Shown: positions 1 to 7,468 of the stretch, in pieces | Layout: each line of letters starts with the position of its first letter | Numbering within the stretch: the stretch's first letter is position 1 | Origin: M55B165 sp964423265 | GTDB lineage: Bacteria > Actinomycetota > Humimicrobiia > Humimicrobiales > Humimicrobiaceae | Reading direction: 5' to 3' | Length of the DNA: 64,000 nucleotides | Assembly (NCBI GenBank): GCA_964423265.1 | Contig: CAYREF010000001.1 | Location: 65,438 to 129,437 of the forward strand | Position numbers and translations under genes: made by a program | The notes under the pieces: model-generated | What the model saw: the letters and a program-made list of their open reading frames with translations, nothing else | Databases searched by the model: none | Told to the model about the DNA's origin: nothing

Positions 1-1
1 T

Positions 2-82
2 TTAAAAAAGTTAGTGGCTAAACCCATGGTTAATGCCAGGAAAAAAATGGCCTATTCTTCAATTAAAAAGTATCTAAACTAA
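2..82 (+). CDS. C-terminal fragment of an unidentified protein
   Basis: The reading frame beginning at base 2 is open from the window edge to a TAA at 80-82 and encodes a basic 26-residue tail ending in KKYLN. It may be the end of a gene that starts upstream of the window. No family can be recognised from so short a piece, and an open frame of this length could arise by chance. It precedes the thioredoxin-like gene by 63 bases. Confidence 0.3.
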   Translation, partial: LKKLVAKPMVNARKKMAYSSIKKYLN

Positions 83-145
83 CAAGAAGAGGGTAGATTA
101 ATAGTTTTTAAAAGTGTGTAAACCAGGCAAGGGCAAGGAGTAGAA

Positions 146-781
146 ATGAGTTTAAAGATTAAAATAATTATTCTTGCTGTAGCGGTGATTTCGGTGGCCG
201 CAGGCATTTTTACAGCAGTCCAAGGATTTTCTAAAAATATTAATCCTCAGGAGCTTATTGAGGAAGAAGAAAGTAATGGCAGCCAGGATGCTAGTGAAAA
301 CCAGACCGCAGATCCTGGAGGCAATAAAGCTACAGAAGAACAACAAAAAAGCAGTGAGGAAGAATCAAACGAATCTTCTGTAGAAAATGACAGCGAAGAA
401 GAAAAGGAGGAAAGCAGGGCTAATAAAAATTTAAAAACAGTGTATGAAGAAATATTAAAATCAGGGAAGCCTTCTATTATAGTATTTTCATATGATGCAG
501 AATGCTGTGAAAGCACTAAGATATTTTTTGAAAATTATAATAAAAAGGCATTTGAGATTATTAACGCTAACAAGGAAAAATTTGACACTTTGTTTATAAA
601 TACTGGTATCTTGGGAAAGGAAGATATGGAGGCTGCTTTAAAAATCGCAGAAGATAATGGGGTAGTTAACTTGCCTTCTATTTTAATACTAGATTCAAAG
701 GGCAAACCCTATAAGGTGATTGGAGGCATTTTTGAAGAATCTGAGATAAATAAGGCATTGGAGGGGGTAAAAAATGCTTAA
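146..781 (+). CDS. Membrane-anchored thioredoxin-like protein
   Basis: This 211-residue protein has one N-terminal membrane anchor or uncleaved signal (about residues 5-27). A long acidic, Ser/Glu/Asn-rich linker follows (about 35-92), then a thioredoxin-like domain (about 95-211). In place of a CxxC the domain has adjacent cysteines in AECCES, and NLPS supplies the usual cis-proline of the fold. The domain should lie outside the cytoplasmic membrane. A GGAG sequence precedes the ATG. The last eight bases overlap the downstream ccdA-like gene, so the pair is probably translationally coupled and works as an extracytoplasmic thiol-redox module. The vicinal CC makes classical oxidoreductase activity uncertain; a thiol carrier or metal-binding role is possible. 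Confidence 0.75.
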   Translation: MSLKIKIIILAVAVISVAAGIFTAVQGFSKNINPQELIEEEESNGSQDASENQTADPGGNKATEEQQKSSEEESNESSVENDSEEEKEESRANKNLKTVYEEILKSGKPSIIVFSYDAECCESTKIFFENYNKKAFEIINANKEKFDTLFINTGILGKEDMEAALKIAEDNGVVNLPSILILDSKGKPYKVIGGIFEESEINKALEGVKNA

Positions 782-1442
782 CCTTGATACCAGCAGTAGC
801 TTATATATAGTGTTGGCCATAGTTTTTTCCAGCGGCTTTATTAGCGGCCTTAGCCCCTGCACCCTTCCCACGGTGGCATTTGTGACCGCTTATGTGGGGG
901 GAGCAAGGGGTGCCAGTAAAAAGAAAGGGTTTATACTATCCCTCGCCTTTATACTGGGCATAGCTGTAATGCTTTCTCTGCTGGGAGTATTTGCTGGCCT
1001 TATAGGGGGGATTATAAATAATACGGTTGTCCTCAACCTTATTACAGCCGTGGTGCTTTTGGCCATGGGCCTGTGGCTGCTTAGGGTTATAAAGATAAAT
1101 CTTAATTGGAGTTTTTCTAAAATTAGCCCAAAGAAAGGAAGTGGCATACTTGGTGCATTCCTTTTAGGAATTCCCTTTGGCATCGCAGCCTCACCATGCA
1201 CCATGCCGGTAACTCTTTCTGTACTTGCCTTTTCCTCTTTGAAGGGAAGTGCTGCCTATGGCATGCTTTTAATGTTTGTGTTTGCTATTGGAAGAAGTAT
1301 TCCATTGCTAATTGTGGGAACCTTTACCGGGATATTAAAAAACTTATCTTTTTTATCCAAATACCAGAATAAAATAGAAAAGGTTGCAGGAGTTATACTG
1401 ATTGGTCTGGCAATTTATTTTGTGGTGCAATCTTTTCTATAG
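774..1442 (+). CDS. ccdA: CcdA/DsbD-type thiol-disulfide transmembrane protein
   Basis: A 222-residue polytopic membrane protein with about six hydrophobic segments. It carries the two conserved family cysteines, each next to proline: SPCTLP near residue 28 and SPCTMP near residue 142. Proteins of this family take electrons from cytoplasmic thioredoxin and pass them across the membrane to an extracytoplasmic thiol protein. The obvious partner is the thioredoxin-like protein encoded by the overlapping upstream gene. Length is normal for the short CcdA type, without DsbD's extra domains. No cytochrome c maturation genes lie nearby, so the role may be general thiol reduction or may serve the metal/thiol operon converging from the other strand. 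Confidence 0.85.
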   Translation: MLNLDTSSSLYIVLAIVFSSGFISGLSPCTLPTVAFVTAYVGGARGASKKKGFILSLAFILGIAVMLSLLGVFAGLIGGIINNTVVLNLITAVVLLAMGLWLLRVIKINLNWSFSKISPKKGSGILGAFLLGIPFGIAASPCTMPVTLSVLAFSSLKGSAAYGMLLMFVFAIGRSIPLLIVGTFTGILKNLSFLSKYQNKIEKVAGVILIGLAIYFVVQSFL

Positions 1443-1458
1443 GAAATGAAGGGTTTAA

Positions 1459-1860
1459 TTAACTATTATTCTTACTTGAATTTGAAAAATTTAGGTTATT
1501 ATATCTGCTTAAAAATAGTTCCAGGGTCTTTTTCCTTTTTTTTAACTCCGCAGACCAGCTGGTCAGCATTCCTGTCCCTTCCGGGGTTATGGAATATATT
1601 TTTTTAGCCGGTCCACTTCCACCGGTTTCCCACCTGGATTCTATAAAACCTTCTGACTCCAATGTTTTTAGCGTCCGATATATTGAGCCTGGGTCAGAAT
1701 CTGAATCTGAAAAGCCCATCTCCGAATATCTTTCTGTAAGCTCATACCCATGTGAAGGTTTCTCTGCCAGAAGCAGCAGGATTGCAGGTATTAGAAACCT
1801 GCTCATCCTCCCGCTCCTGCAAGAGCACCTGCTAGTATTTTCTTGGTGATCATCACACAT
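1459..1860 (-). CDS. PadR-family transcriptional regulator with Cys-rich N-terminus
   Basis: This 133-residue protein has the PadR winged-helix core: a helix beginning RFLIPAILLLLAEKPSHGYEL, then GSIYRTLKTLESEGFIES and a wing ending in KKIYSITPEG. An unusual 18-residue head with Cys2, Cys12 and Cys14 (including CSC) precedes the domain and could bind a metal or sense redox. The protein is short and lacks the long C-terminal dimerisation helices of larger PadR members. It is the last gene of a five-gene minus-strand operon (17 bases after the DUF5320-type gene), so it probably represses its own operon through the palindromes at 3521-3547. The ligand is unknown; a metal or thiol-reactive compound is inferred. 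Confidence 0.85.
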   Translation of the reverse strand: MCDDHQENTSRCSCRSGRMSRFLIPAILLLLAEKPSHGYELTERYSEMGFSDSDSDPGSIYRTLKTLESEGFIESRWETGGSGPAKKIYSITPEGTGMLTSWSAELKKRKKTLELFLSRYNNLNFSNSSKNNS

Positions 1861-1877
1861 TGCAGGTCCTCTCCTAT

Positions 1878-2084
1878 TTACCCTAACTCTTTTATTCTTT
1901 TTTCAGTTTCAGCAATTTCGCCTTCCAGCATCTGCCGGTAGTTTTTTAACTGTTTTAGCTGCTCTTCTTTTGAGGGAAAGGCAGGCTTAAAGCTATGATG
2001 GTGGGAGCTGTGGTGGGAGCCAATATTTTCTCCACAGCAACAGCCCGTAGACGGCTGGTGGTTATACTTCTTTGTATCACACAT
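1878..2084 (-). CDS. DUF5320-type Cys/His-rich small protein
   Basis: A 68-residue protein in two parts. The N-terminal half is rich in metal ligands: Cys2, a CCCG cluster near residue 15 and the histidine run SHHSSHHH near residue 25. The C-terminal half (about 35-68) is a charged amphipathic helix, FPSKEEQLKQLKNYRQMLEG followed by more heptads, likely to form a coiled coil. That layout matches the DUF5320 family of small proteins with an N-terminal Cys-rich head. Function is unknown; metal binding or delivery is inferred. It lies between the cupin and PadR genes with gaps of under 20 bases, so it is co-transcribed with them. Confidence 0.7.
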   Translation of the reverse strand: MCDTKKYNHQPSTGCCCGENIGSHHSSHHHSFKPAFPSKEEQLKQLKNYRQMLEGEIAETEKRIKELG

Positions 2085-2103
2085 ATTATTTCCTCCTTAT
2101 TTT

Positions 2104-2412
2104 TTATTTATTTTTATTTATCTGTATCCCCAAAATCCTGGTATCTGTGTTTGCTTTAAGGGATAAAACTGCAGGTTTGCTTATAAAACATTTCCCAGAA
2201 TCTAGGACTTGTTTTTTGGAATCAGCAGTTACTACCGCTTCTCCCTTAAGCACTATAAACATAACATAGGACTCCATCCTACATTCAGGTATTTTTCCAT
2301 CTTTGGAAAGCTCTATAATCCGTGTTTTAAATTCTTCTGCCTTAAATAAAACATTTTTGTCCCTTTGGCTGTAGGGGGAAGCTTTCACTTTATATAAATC
2401 GAATATATCCAA
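2104..2412 (-). CDS. Small cupin-domain protein
   Basis: A 102-residue single-domain protein with a cupin beta-barrel pattern. A strand ending in ESYVMFIVLKGEAVV is followed by a glycine turn (LDSGKCFISKP) and a final strand TDTRILGIQI. The usual metal-binding histidines of motif 1 are not evident, so it may be a non-catalytic or ligand-binding cupin. It sits 17 bases after the second permease gene and 19 bases before the DUF5320-type gene. Its operon partners suggest a sensing or chaperone role for a metal or small ligand; no enzymatic function can be assigned. Confidence 0.7.
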   Translation of the reverse strand: MDIFDLYKVKASPYSQRDKNVLFKAEEFKTRIIELSKDGKIPECRMESYVMFIVLKGEAVVTADSKKQVLDSGKCFISKPAVLSLKANTDTRILGIQINKNK

Positions 2413-2429
2413 AGTTTACTCCTTTCATG

Positions 2430-2996
2430 TTAAGAATTTTTATCTTTTTTAATATTTTTTCTATCAGTAAAGCTTATTATTTTTTCTATCAGCAAACCCA
2501 TTATTATTATAAATATTAGGGTAAGGACCAGCCTTGCTGCGGTAAATTTAATTCCTAAAAACTGAATCTCTATTAATTCCTGGGGTAGCTTTATGCATGC
2601 CCAGGTAGAAATAAATATTATTATATTTGATATTTTTGCCCCTTTACTGCGCAAGGCTACTGCCATGGGAAATGCTATATACAGGGGTCCTGTGGGAAGC
2701 ATTCCCAGTCCGATGGAAAGGAATATGCCTTTTATCCCTGATGTTTTTCCCATGTATTTTACTATCATCTCCTTGGGTATCCATGCTGAAAACAGCCCTA
2801 TAATTATCAAAACTGCCGGAAGGACCAAAATTAGTTCCCTCATGTAATTTTTGGAAACATCAAGTACAGAGCCCGCCTTGGCTGGGAAAATTAAAAGAGC
2901 TGCTGCCGCAGCAACCAGTATTGCTCCCATTATAATATAGTCCCTCAGCAAGGCCTTTTTATTTTGCTTGGATTTTTTATTATTGGAAGGGGTCAC
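2430..2996 (-). CDS. Predicted permease, second half-size subunit (PF03773-like)
   Basis: A 188-residue integral membrane protein with a Lys-rich N-terminus and about five transmembrane segments. It resembles one repeat of the ArsP/SO_0444-type predicted permeases, with a reentrant-like signature around GLGMLPTGPLYIAFPMAVAL followed by SNIIIFISTWACIKLPQELIE. Full-size family members carry two such repeats in about 300-400 residues; here each repeat is its own gene. The start overlaps the stop of the upstream half by four bases (ATGA), implying coupled translation and a 1:1 heterodimer. The substrate is unknown: metal, metalloid or thiol adduct by analogy. A Cys in the conserved STWACIKLP segment could take part in binding. 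Confidence 0.75.
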   Translation of the reverse strand: MTPSNNKKSKQNKKALLRDYIIMGAILVAAAAALLIFPAKAGSVLDVSKNYMRELILVLPAVLIIIGLFSAWIPKEMIVKYMGKTSGIKGIFLSIGLGMLPTGPLYIAFPMAVALRSKGAKISNIIIFISTWACIKLPQELIEIQFLGIKFTAARLVLTLIFIIIMGLLIEKIISFTDRKNIKKDKNS

Positions 2997-3493
2997 AATA
3001 TCACTCCCATCAGAAAGGCAATTATTACTGCAAATAGGAAACTGAATGCATTTCTCAGTATGGTCATCTTTTTACCTAGCTCTTTTAATTCCAGAGGTAG
3101 AGTTACCATCCCAACCATGGTGAGGGTAGTTATAAAAGCAGCTACTGCCATTACTGAAGCTCCTCCGTCTAGAAGTGAAGCTGCCAGGGGGAATGATATA
3201 AGGGCTGGAATAAATAAGACTGAACCCAAAGCTGCTGTAGTCATTATTCCTAAAAATCCCGCCTGCTCACCCACAATTTTAGAAATCATCTCCGGAGGCA
3301 AAAATCCTAACAAAAATCCAATAAATACAATAATTATAATTATTAAGGGAAAAATCTTTAACAGAGTTTTAACTGCAATCTTTAGTGATTGCTTTGTTTT
3401 ATCTTTATTTTTCACAATGGAAAAAATCAGCCAGGATAGGGCTATGGCATTTATGAGTATTGCTGTCAGATAGCTTTTTATAAAATCAAGCAA
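2993..3493 (-). CDS. Predicted permease, first half-size subunit (PF03773-like)
   Basis: A 166-residue membrane protein homologous in plan to its downstream neighbour. LPPEMISKIVGEQAGFLGIM aligns with IPKEMIVKYMGKTSGIKGIF of the partner, and GSVLFIPALISFPLAASLLD aligns with its TGPLYIAFPMAVAL segment. About five transmembrane segments are visible. The start is taken as TTG at 3493-3491, preceded by AAGGA. It is the first gene of the operon and begins roughly 30 bases downstream of the palindromic operator. The two genes together make one permease of usual size, so this looks like a stable split-gene arrangement rather than decay: both frames are intact and overlap by four bases. Confidence 0.75.
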   Translation of the reverse strand: MLDFIKSYLTAILINAIALSWLIFSIVKNKDKTKQSLKIAVKTLLKIFPLIIIIIVFIGFLLGFLPPEMISKIVGEQAGFLGIMTTAALGSVLFIPALISFPLAASLLDGGASVMAVAAFITTLTMVGMVTLPLELKELGKKMTILRNAFSFLFAVIIAFLMGVIL

Positions 3494-3520
3494 TTATAGA
3501 TTCCTTTTAACTATTTTAAT

Positions 3521-3578
3521 CATATATATGTTAATTACATATATATGGTAATATAATATAAATAAATGATTTTTGCAA
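3521..3578 (-). promoter_or_regulatory. Promoter and double-palindrome operator of the permease-PadR operon
   Basis: On the minus strand a TTGCAA (-35, at 3578-3573), a 17-base spacer and TATATT (-10, at 3555-3550) form a good sigma-70-type promoter. Directly downstream, where transcription would start, lie two identical copies of the self-palindromic decamer CATATATATG (3521-3530 and 3538-3547) separated by seven bases. Together they form an inverted repeat containing ATGT-N5-ACAT, close to known PadR operators (ATGT spaced from ACAT). A repressor bound here would block initiation; the operon's own PadR is the likely ligand. Confidence 0.65.
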
Positions 3579-3627
3579 CCTTTTTATTAAGGATTTTTAT
3601 AGTTTTTTAAAAGGGGGAGAATTTAAA

Positions 3628-3660
3628 AAAGGAACCGCAGCTTTAGGCCCCGGTTCCTTT
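3628..3660 (-). terminator. Intrinsic terminator of the alcohol dehydrogenase gene
   Basis: A perfect 10-bp stem (AAAGGAACCG with CGGTTCCTTT, 13-base loop) starts about 25 bases beyond the stop of the minus-strand alcohol dehydrogenase. On that strand the stem runs into a T-rich tract, as in a Rho-independent terminator. It insulates the dehydrogenase from the permease operon promoter just downstream. Confidence 0.75.
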
Positions 3661-3684
3661 AATTGTATATATGTTTTTTTATAC

Positions 3685-4854
3685 TTATTTTGCCAGTTTT
3701 AATATCTCTAAAGCATCTTCGGTTTGGATTTCTTTTAAATCTCCGGTGGGTATCATATTCTTTGCCATTTCTTCGAATTTTTCATCACCAATGTCAACTT
3801 CGCTCAACCTTATTGGCAACCCAAGTTCTTTACAGAATGCTTCATATCTCCTTATCCCTTCCAGTACAGTTCTTTCCGGATTATAGAAGTCATAGTCCAC
3901 ATTCAATACCCTGGTAGCAAACTGGATAAGCTTATCGCTGCTAAATTTATATACATATTTCATCCAGGCTGGGAAAATCAGGGAAAGGCTTGCCCCATGT
4001 GCTACGTCATAAACTGCCGATAATTCCATTCCAATAAAATGGGAAGCCCAATCTCCGCCTCTACCGGTATCAAGCGAATCGTTATGGGCAAGTGAACCTG
4101 CCCACATTATTTCTGCCCGCGCGTCGTAATTTTTAGGCTCGTTTATTACTATGCGCCCATTATTTATTGCTGTCTTCATGACACCTTCGCACATTCTATC
4201 TGTTAGCTCAACATGTTTTACCTTGGTAAAATACCTTTCCATTACGTGGGCCATGATATCAATTACTCCGCAAGCTGTTTGATATGGTGAAAGACTGTAA
4301 GAAAATTCAGGGTTCAAAATAGCAAATTTAGGTCTGATTAAGGCATTGTTTTCCCATACCAGATCTCTCTTTAAGGGATATTCACCTTCAGTATTAGTAA
4401 TTACAGCATACTGGCTGGATTCACTTCCTGCTGCTGGTATAGTTAGAACAACTCCTATGGGCAAAGCTTTTTGAGGAGTTGCCTTCTTCTCTGCAAATTC
4501 CCAAACATCGCCGCTGTGGGGAGTTCCTACTGCAATCCCTTTTGCAGTATCTATTACACTACCTCCGCCAACTGCAAGGACAATATCGATATTTCCCTTT
4601 TTGCAGATTTTAACGCCTTCCCTTACTTTATCAAGGGTAGGGTTGGACTTAACTCCACCAAGCTCTGTCACTTGGAGGCCTGCTTCATTTAGGGAAGAGG
4701 TAACTTTATCGTAAATCCCATATTTTTTTATGCTTCCTCCCCCGTAAAGTAGCAATACCTTATTGCCGTATTTTTTTACCTCATTTCCTACTTTTTTTTC
4801 GGAACTTTTCCCGAAAATTATTTTTGTAGAGTTTTTGAATTCAAAGTTTTCCAT
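3685..4854 (-). CDS. Iron-containing alcohol dehydrogenase (butanol dehydrogenase-like)
   Basis: A 389-residue group III alcohol dehydrogenase. Near the N-terminus GGGSIKKYG and near residue 97 GGGSVIDTAKGIA mark the NAD(P)-binding region. The C-terminal helical domain holds the metal site, with an Asp/His pair in IDIMAHVMERYF and a further histidine in VAHGASLSLIFPAWM. It resembles NADPH-dependent butanol/aldehyde reductases (YqhD/BdhA type) that reduce aldehydes formed in fermentation. It is a single-gene unit with its own terminator, divergent from the iorA cluster. The neighbouring arylpyruvate genes raise the possibility of aryl-aldehyde reduction, but the real substrate cannot be read from the sequence. 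Confidence 0.9.
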   Translation of the reverse strand: MENFEFKNSTKIIFGKSSEKKVGNEVKKYGNKVLLLYGGGSIKKYGIYDKVTSSLNEAGLQVTELGGVKSNPTLDKVREGVKICKKGNIDIVLAVGGGSVIDTAKGIAVGTPHSGDVWEFAEKKATPQKALPIGVVLTIPAAGSESSQYAVITNTEGEYPLKRDLVWENNALIRPKFAILNPEFSYSLSPYQTACGVIDIMAHVMERYFTKVKHVELTDRMCEGVMKTAINNGRIVINEPKNYDARAEIMWAGSLAHNDSLDTGRGGDWASHFIGMELSAVYDVAHGASLSLIFPAWMKYVYKFSSDKLIQFATRVLNVDYDFYNPERTVLEGIRRYEAFCKELGLPIRLSEVDIGDEKFEEMAKNMIPTGDLKEIQTEDALEILKLAK

Positions 4855-4958
4855 AAACTATCCTTTCCTTTTTTATTAATATAGCACTAAAAACATAAAA
4901 TACACAAACAATCCAAAATTATATTTCCTTAATTTATTGCTTGTTTCCTGTTATTTTC

Positions 4959-4986
4959 TTTACATTTATTTCAACTTTTATATACT
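4959..4986 (+). promoter_or_regulatory. Candidate promoter of the iorAB-paaK cluster
   Basis: TTTACA (4959-4964), a 16-base spacer and TATACT (4981-4986) resemble a housekeeping promoter. It lies about 55 bases before the TTG start of iorA and is the only obvious candidate in the 186-base divergent gap. The surrounding DNA is very AT-rich, which raises the chance of a fortuitous match. Confidence 0.45.
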
Positions 4987-5040
4987 ATATTACTTAATAA
5001 CTAAAATTACATATATTTAATAAATACTCAGAGGGGTATA

Positions 5041-6801
5041 TTGGCTGGTAAAGCAAAACTGTTGACAGGAAATGAAGCAATAGCCAGGGGCGCATGGGAA
5101 GCTGGGGTTAAAGTTGCTACGGCTTATCCTGGAACTCCTTCCACTGAAATACTTGAAAATATTGCAAAATATGAAGATATATATTCACAGTGGTCTGTAA
5201 ATGAAAAGGTTGCACTAGAGGTTGCTTCTGGTGCCAGCATTGAAGGAGTAAGGGTGCTGGTGGCCATGAAGCATGTGGGTTTAAATGTAGCTGCTGATCC
5301 TTTTATGACTTTATCCTATACTGGGGTTGGAGGGGGGCTGGTAATAGTTTCTGCTGACGACCCTTATATGCATAGTTCGCAAAATGAGCAGGATAACCGC
5401 TATTATGCCAAAATGGCAAGGATATTAATGCTTGAGCCTTCTGATAGCCAGGAGGCAAAAGATTTTACCATTGAAGCATTTAAGCTTAGCGAACAATTTG
5501 ATTGTCCTGTGCTGCTTAGGGTTACTACTAGGATTTCTCACTCAAGATCTGTAGTAGGGCTGAGGCCAAGGAAAGAATCAAGCAAAAAAGATTATTTAAA
5601 AGACTGCAAAAAGGTTGTTATGATTCCTGCATTCGGGAGGCTAAGGCATCAAGAGGTTTTAAACAGATGGGATAGGCTAGTTTCCTTTTCTGAGGACTCC
5701 AATCTGGGGAGGATATATGACTCAGGAGAAAATAAGGATGTGGGAATAATAACTTCCAGCATAAGCTTTCAGTATACAAAAGAGGTATTCTGTGATATTG
5801 ATATATTGAAGCTAGGCTTGTCAAACCCGCTTCCGGAAAAGAAAGTCAGGAAGTTTCTAAAAAACAGAAAGAAAGCTATTGTAATTGAAGAGTTAGAGCC
5901 TTTTATAGAAGAGCAGCTAAAGGCAATGGATTTGGATGTAGTTATTTACGGAAAAGAATATTTTCCCCAATTTGGTGAATTGGATTTAGGTATTGTAAGG
6001 GAAGCCAGGACAAATATTTTTGGAATAGAAAAGCCTAAAAAAAGAGAAAATAAGTCCGTGGACATACCAAACAGGCCCCCTGTCCTTTGTGCCGGCTGTC
6101 CGCACCGTCCGGTTTTTTATGTACTTAAAAAACTAAAAGTAAGGGTTATGGGAGATATTGGCTGCTATACTCTTTCTGTACTGCCGCCACTTAATTCCCT
6201 GGATACTTGCCTGTGCATGGGTGCAGGAGTAGGCCAGACCCTGGGAATGGAGAAAGCCAATCCAAACCTTAGAGGTAAGCTGGTTTCAGTTATTGGTGAT
6301 TCTACTTTTTTCCATTCCGGTATCACACCGCTGGTTGACAATGTCTACAATGGAGGAACTAACTTAATGATAATACTTGATAACAGGATAACTGCAATGA
6401 CCGGGCACCAGGCAAATCCTGGAATGGGGCTGTCCTTAGGGGGAGAGAAAGCACCTGTTATATGGCCGGAAAAAATTGCTAAATCGGTGGGGGTAAAAAA
6501 TGTAAAAGTGGTAGACCCCTATAATATCCAGGAATTTGAAGAAGCGGTTAAAGAGGAGCTGGCAAGGCAGGATTTTTCAGTTATAGTGGCCAGGCGGAAA
6601 TGTGTGCTTTTAGAGAAGGAAGAAGAAGATTTTAACGTATATATAGAGGAAGAAGATTGCAAAGCCTGCGGGGTTTGCTTAAAGTTTGGCTGCCCTGCAA
6701 TTGAATACAGGGAAGGAAAGTACTCTATTAACGGGCTTTTATGCACAGGATGTGGAGTTTGCTTGAATATATGTAAGTTTGGGGCAATAAAGGAAAAATA
6801 A
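5041..6801 (+). CDS. iorA: Indolepyruvate:ferredoxin oxidoreductase, alpha subunit
   Basis: A 586-residue protein with the IorA layout. The N-terminal pyrimidine domain opens with LLTGNEAIARGAWEAGVKVA. The TPP-binding domain carries GDIGCYTLS and IGDSTFFHSG...N. The C-terminus holds two [4Fe-4S] ferredoxin motifs, CKACGVCLKFGCP and CTGCGVCLNIC. With IorB it oxidatively decarboxylates arylpyruvates (from Trp, Phe or Tyr transamination) to aryl-acetyl-CoA and reduces ferredoxin. The start is TTG, supported by GAGGGG upstream. It heads a cluster with iorB, an ACT protein, a symporter and two aryl-acid CoA ligases, so it could run in either direction: amino-acid fermentation, or reductive carboxylation of imported aryl acids. 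Confidence 0.95.
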   Translation: MAGKAKLLTGNEAIARGAWEAGVKVATAYPGTPSTEILENIAKYEDIYSQWSVNEKVALEVASGASIEGVRVLVAMKHVGLNVAADPFMTLSYTGVGGGLVIVSADDPYMHSSQNEQDNRYYAKMARILMLEPSDSQEAKDFTIEAFKLSEQFDCPVLLRVTTRISHSRSVVGLRPRKESSKKDYLKDCKKVVMIPAFGRLRHQEVLNRWDRLVSFSEDSNLGRIYDSGENKDVGIITSSISFQYTKEVFCDIDILKLGLSNPLPEKKVRKFLKNRKKAIVIEELEPFIEEQLKAMDLDVVIYGKEYFPQFGELDLGIVREARTNIFGIEKPKKRENKSVDIPNRPPVLCAGCPHRPVFYVLKKLKVRVMGDIGCYTLSVLPPLNSLDTCLCMGAGVGQTLGMEKANPNLRGKLVSVIGDSTFFHSGITPLVDNVYNGGTNLMIILDNRITAMTGHQANPGMGLSLGGEKAPVIWPEKIAKSVGVKNVKVVDPYNIQEFEEAVKEELARQDFSVIVARRKCVLLEKEEEDFNVYIEEEDCKACGVCLKFGCPAIEYREGKYSINGLLCTGCGVCLNICKFGAIKEK

Positions 6802-6890
6802 GTTAAGGAAAACTTTTTAAAATGGTTACCGACAATAATTCTAAAGGTTTTTATGCCAAATGGAAAAAACAGATAGAAAAGGGCATGACC

Positions 6891-7454
6891 ATGTCCACAT
6901 TGTTTACTGGAGTTGGGGGACAGGGGATAATAAAGGCCACTACTGTTTTAGCTGAAGCTGCAATGAGCAGCGGCTTAGATGTAAAAGTTTCAGAAGTTCA
7001 TGGAATGGCCCAAAGGGGGGGAAGCGTGGTTGGAAGCGTTAGGATAGGCAAAAGAGTATATTCTCCCACAATAGATAAAGCTGACATTATATTTTCTTTG
7101 GAAAAGCTTGAAGCATTGAGGTATCTCTACATGTTAAATGCCGGTGGTTTCCTGTTGATAAATAATTGCGAGATTGTACCTGTATCCTTATTTTTTAACC
7201 AGGAAGAATATCCCAAGGATATCATTTCCAGGATTTCTAAATTTACAAAAAACTACCTAACAATAGAAGCCAATAGCATATCAAAAAAGCTTGGGGAACC
7301 CAGGGCATCCAATATAGTCCTTTTGGGAAGGCTGTCAAATTTTGTTCCCATAAGGGAAGAATTTTTTATCCAGTCAATTAAAAAGAATATACCGCCAAAA
7401 GCAGTTGATATAAATATTAGAGCCTTCAAAGAAGGAAGAAAAAATAAAAATTAA
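6891..7454 (+). CDS. iorB: Indolepyruvate:ferredoxin oxidoreductase, beta subunit
   Basis: The gamma-type pyruvate:ferredoxin oxidoreductase domain is recognised by TGVGGQGIIKATTVLAEAA near the N-terminus and EVHGMAQRGGSVVGSVRIG. It pairs with IorA to complete the enzyme. The frame is open back to an ATG at 6822, which would add 23 residues without similarity to the family. The ATG at 6891 has AAGGG seven bases upstream and gives the usual length of about 187 residues, so it is preferred. The gap to iorA is about 20-90 bases depending on the start; the ACT-domain gene begins 14 bases after the stop. Confidence 0.92.
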   Translation: MSTLFTGVGGQGIIKATTVLAEAAMSSGLDVKVSEVHGMAQRGGSVVGSVRIGKRVYSPTIDKADIIFSLEKLEALRYLYMLNAGGFLLINNCEIVPVSLFFNQEEYPKDIISRISKFTKNYLTIEANSISKKLGEPRASNIVLLGRLSNFVPIREEFFIQSIKKNIPPKAVDINIRAFKEGRKNKN

Positions 7455-7468
7455 AATAGGGGGGTCCT

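Noticed and set aside
247..516. Ser-rich minus-strand frame opposite the acidic linker
   Set aside because: It is the mirror of a Glu/Ser-rich low-complexity coding region; no start context or homology-like motif.
3521..3547. Start of a CRISPR or tandem repeat array
   Set aside because: Only two copies of a 10-base palindrome with a 7-base spacer; position downstream of a promoter fits an operator.
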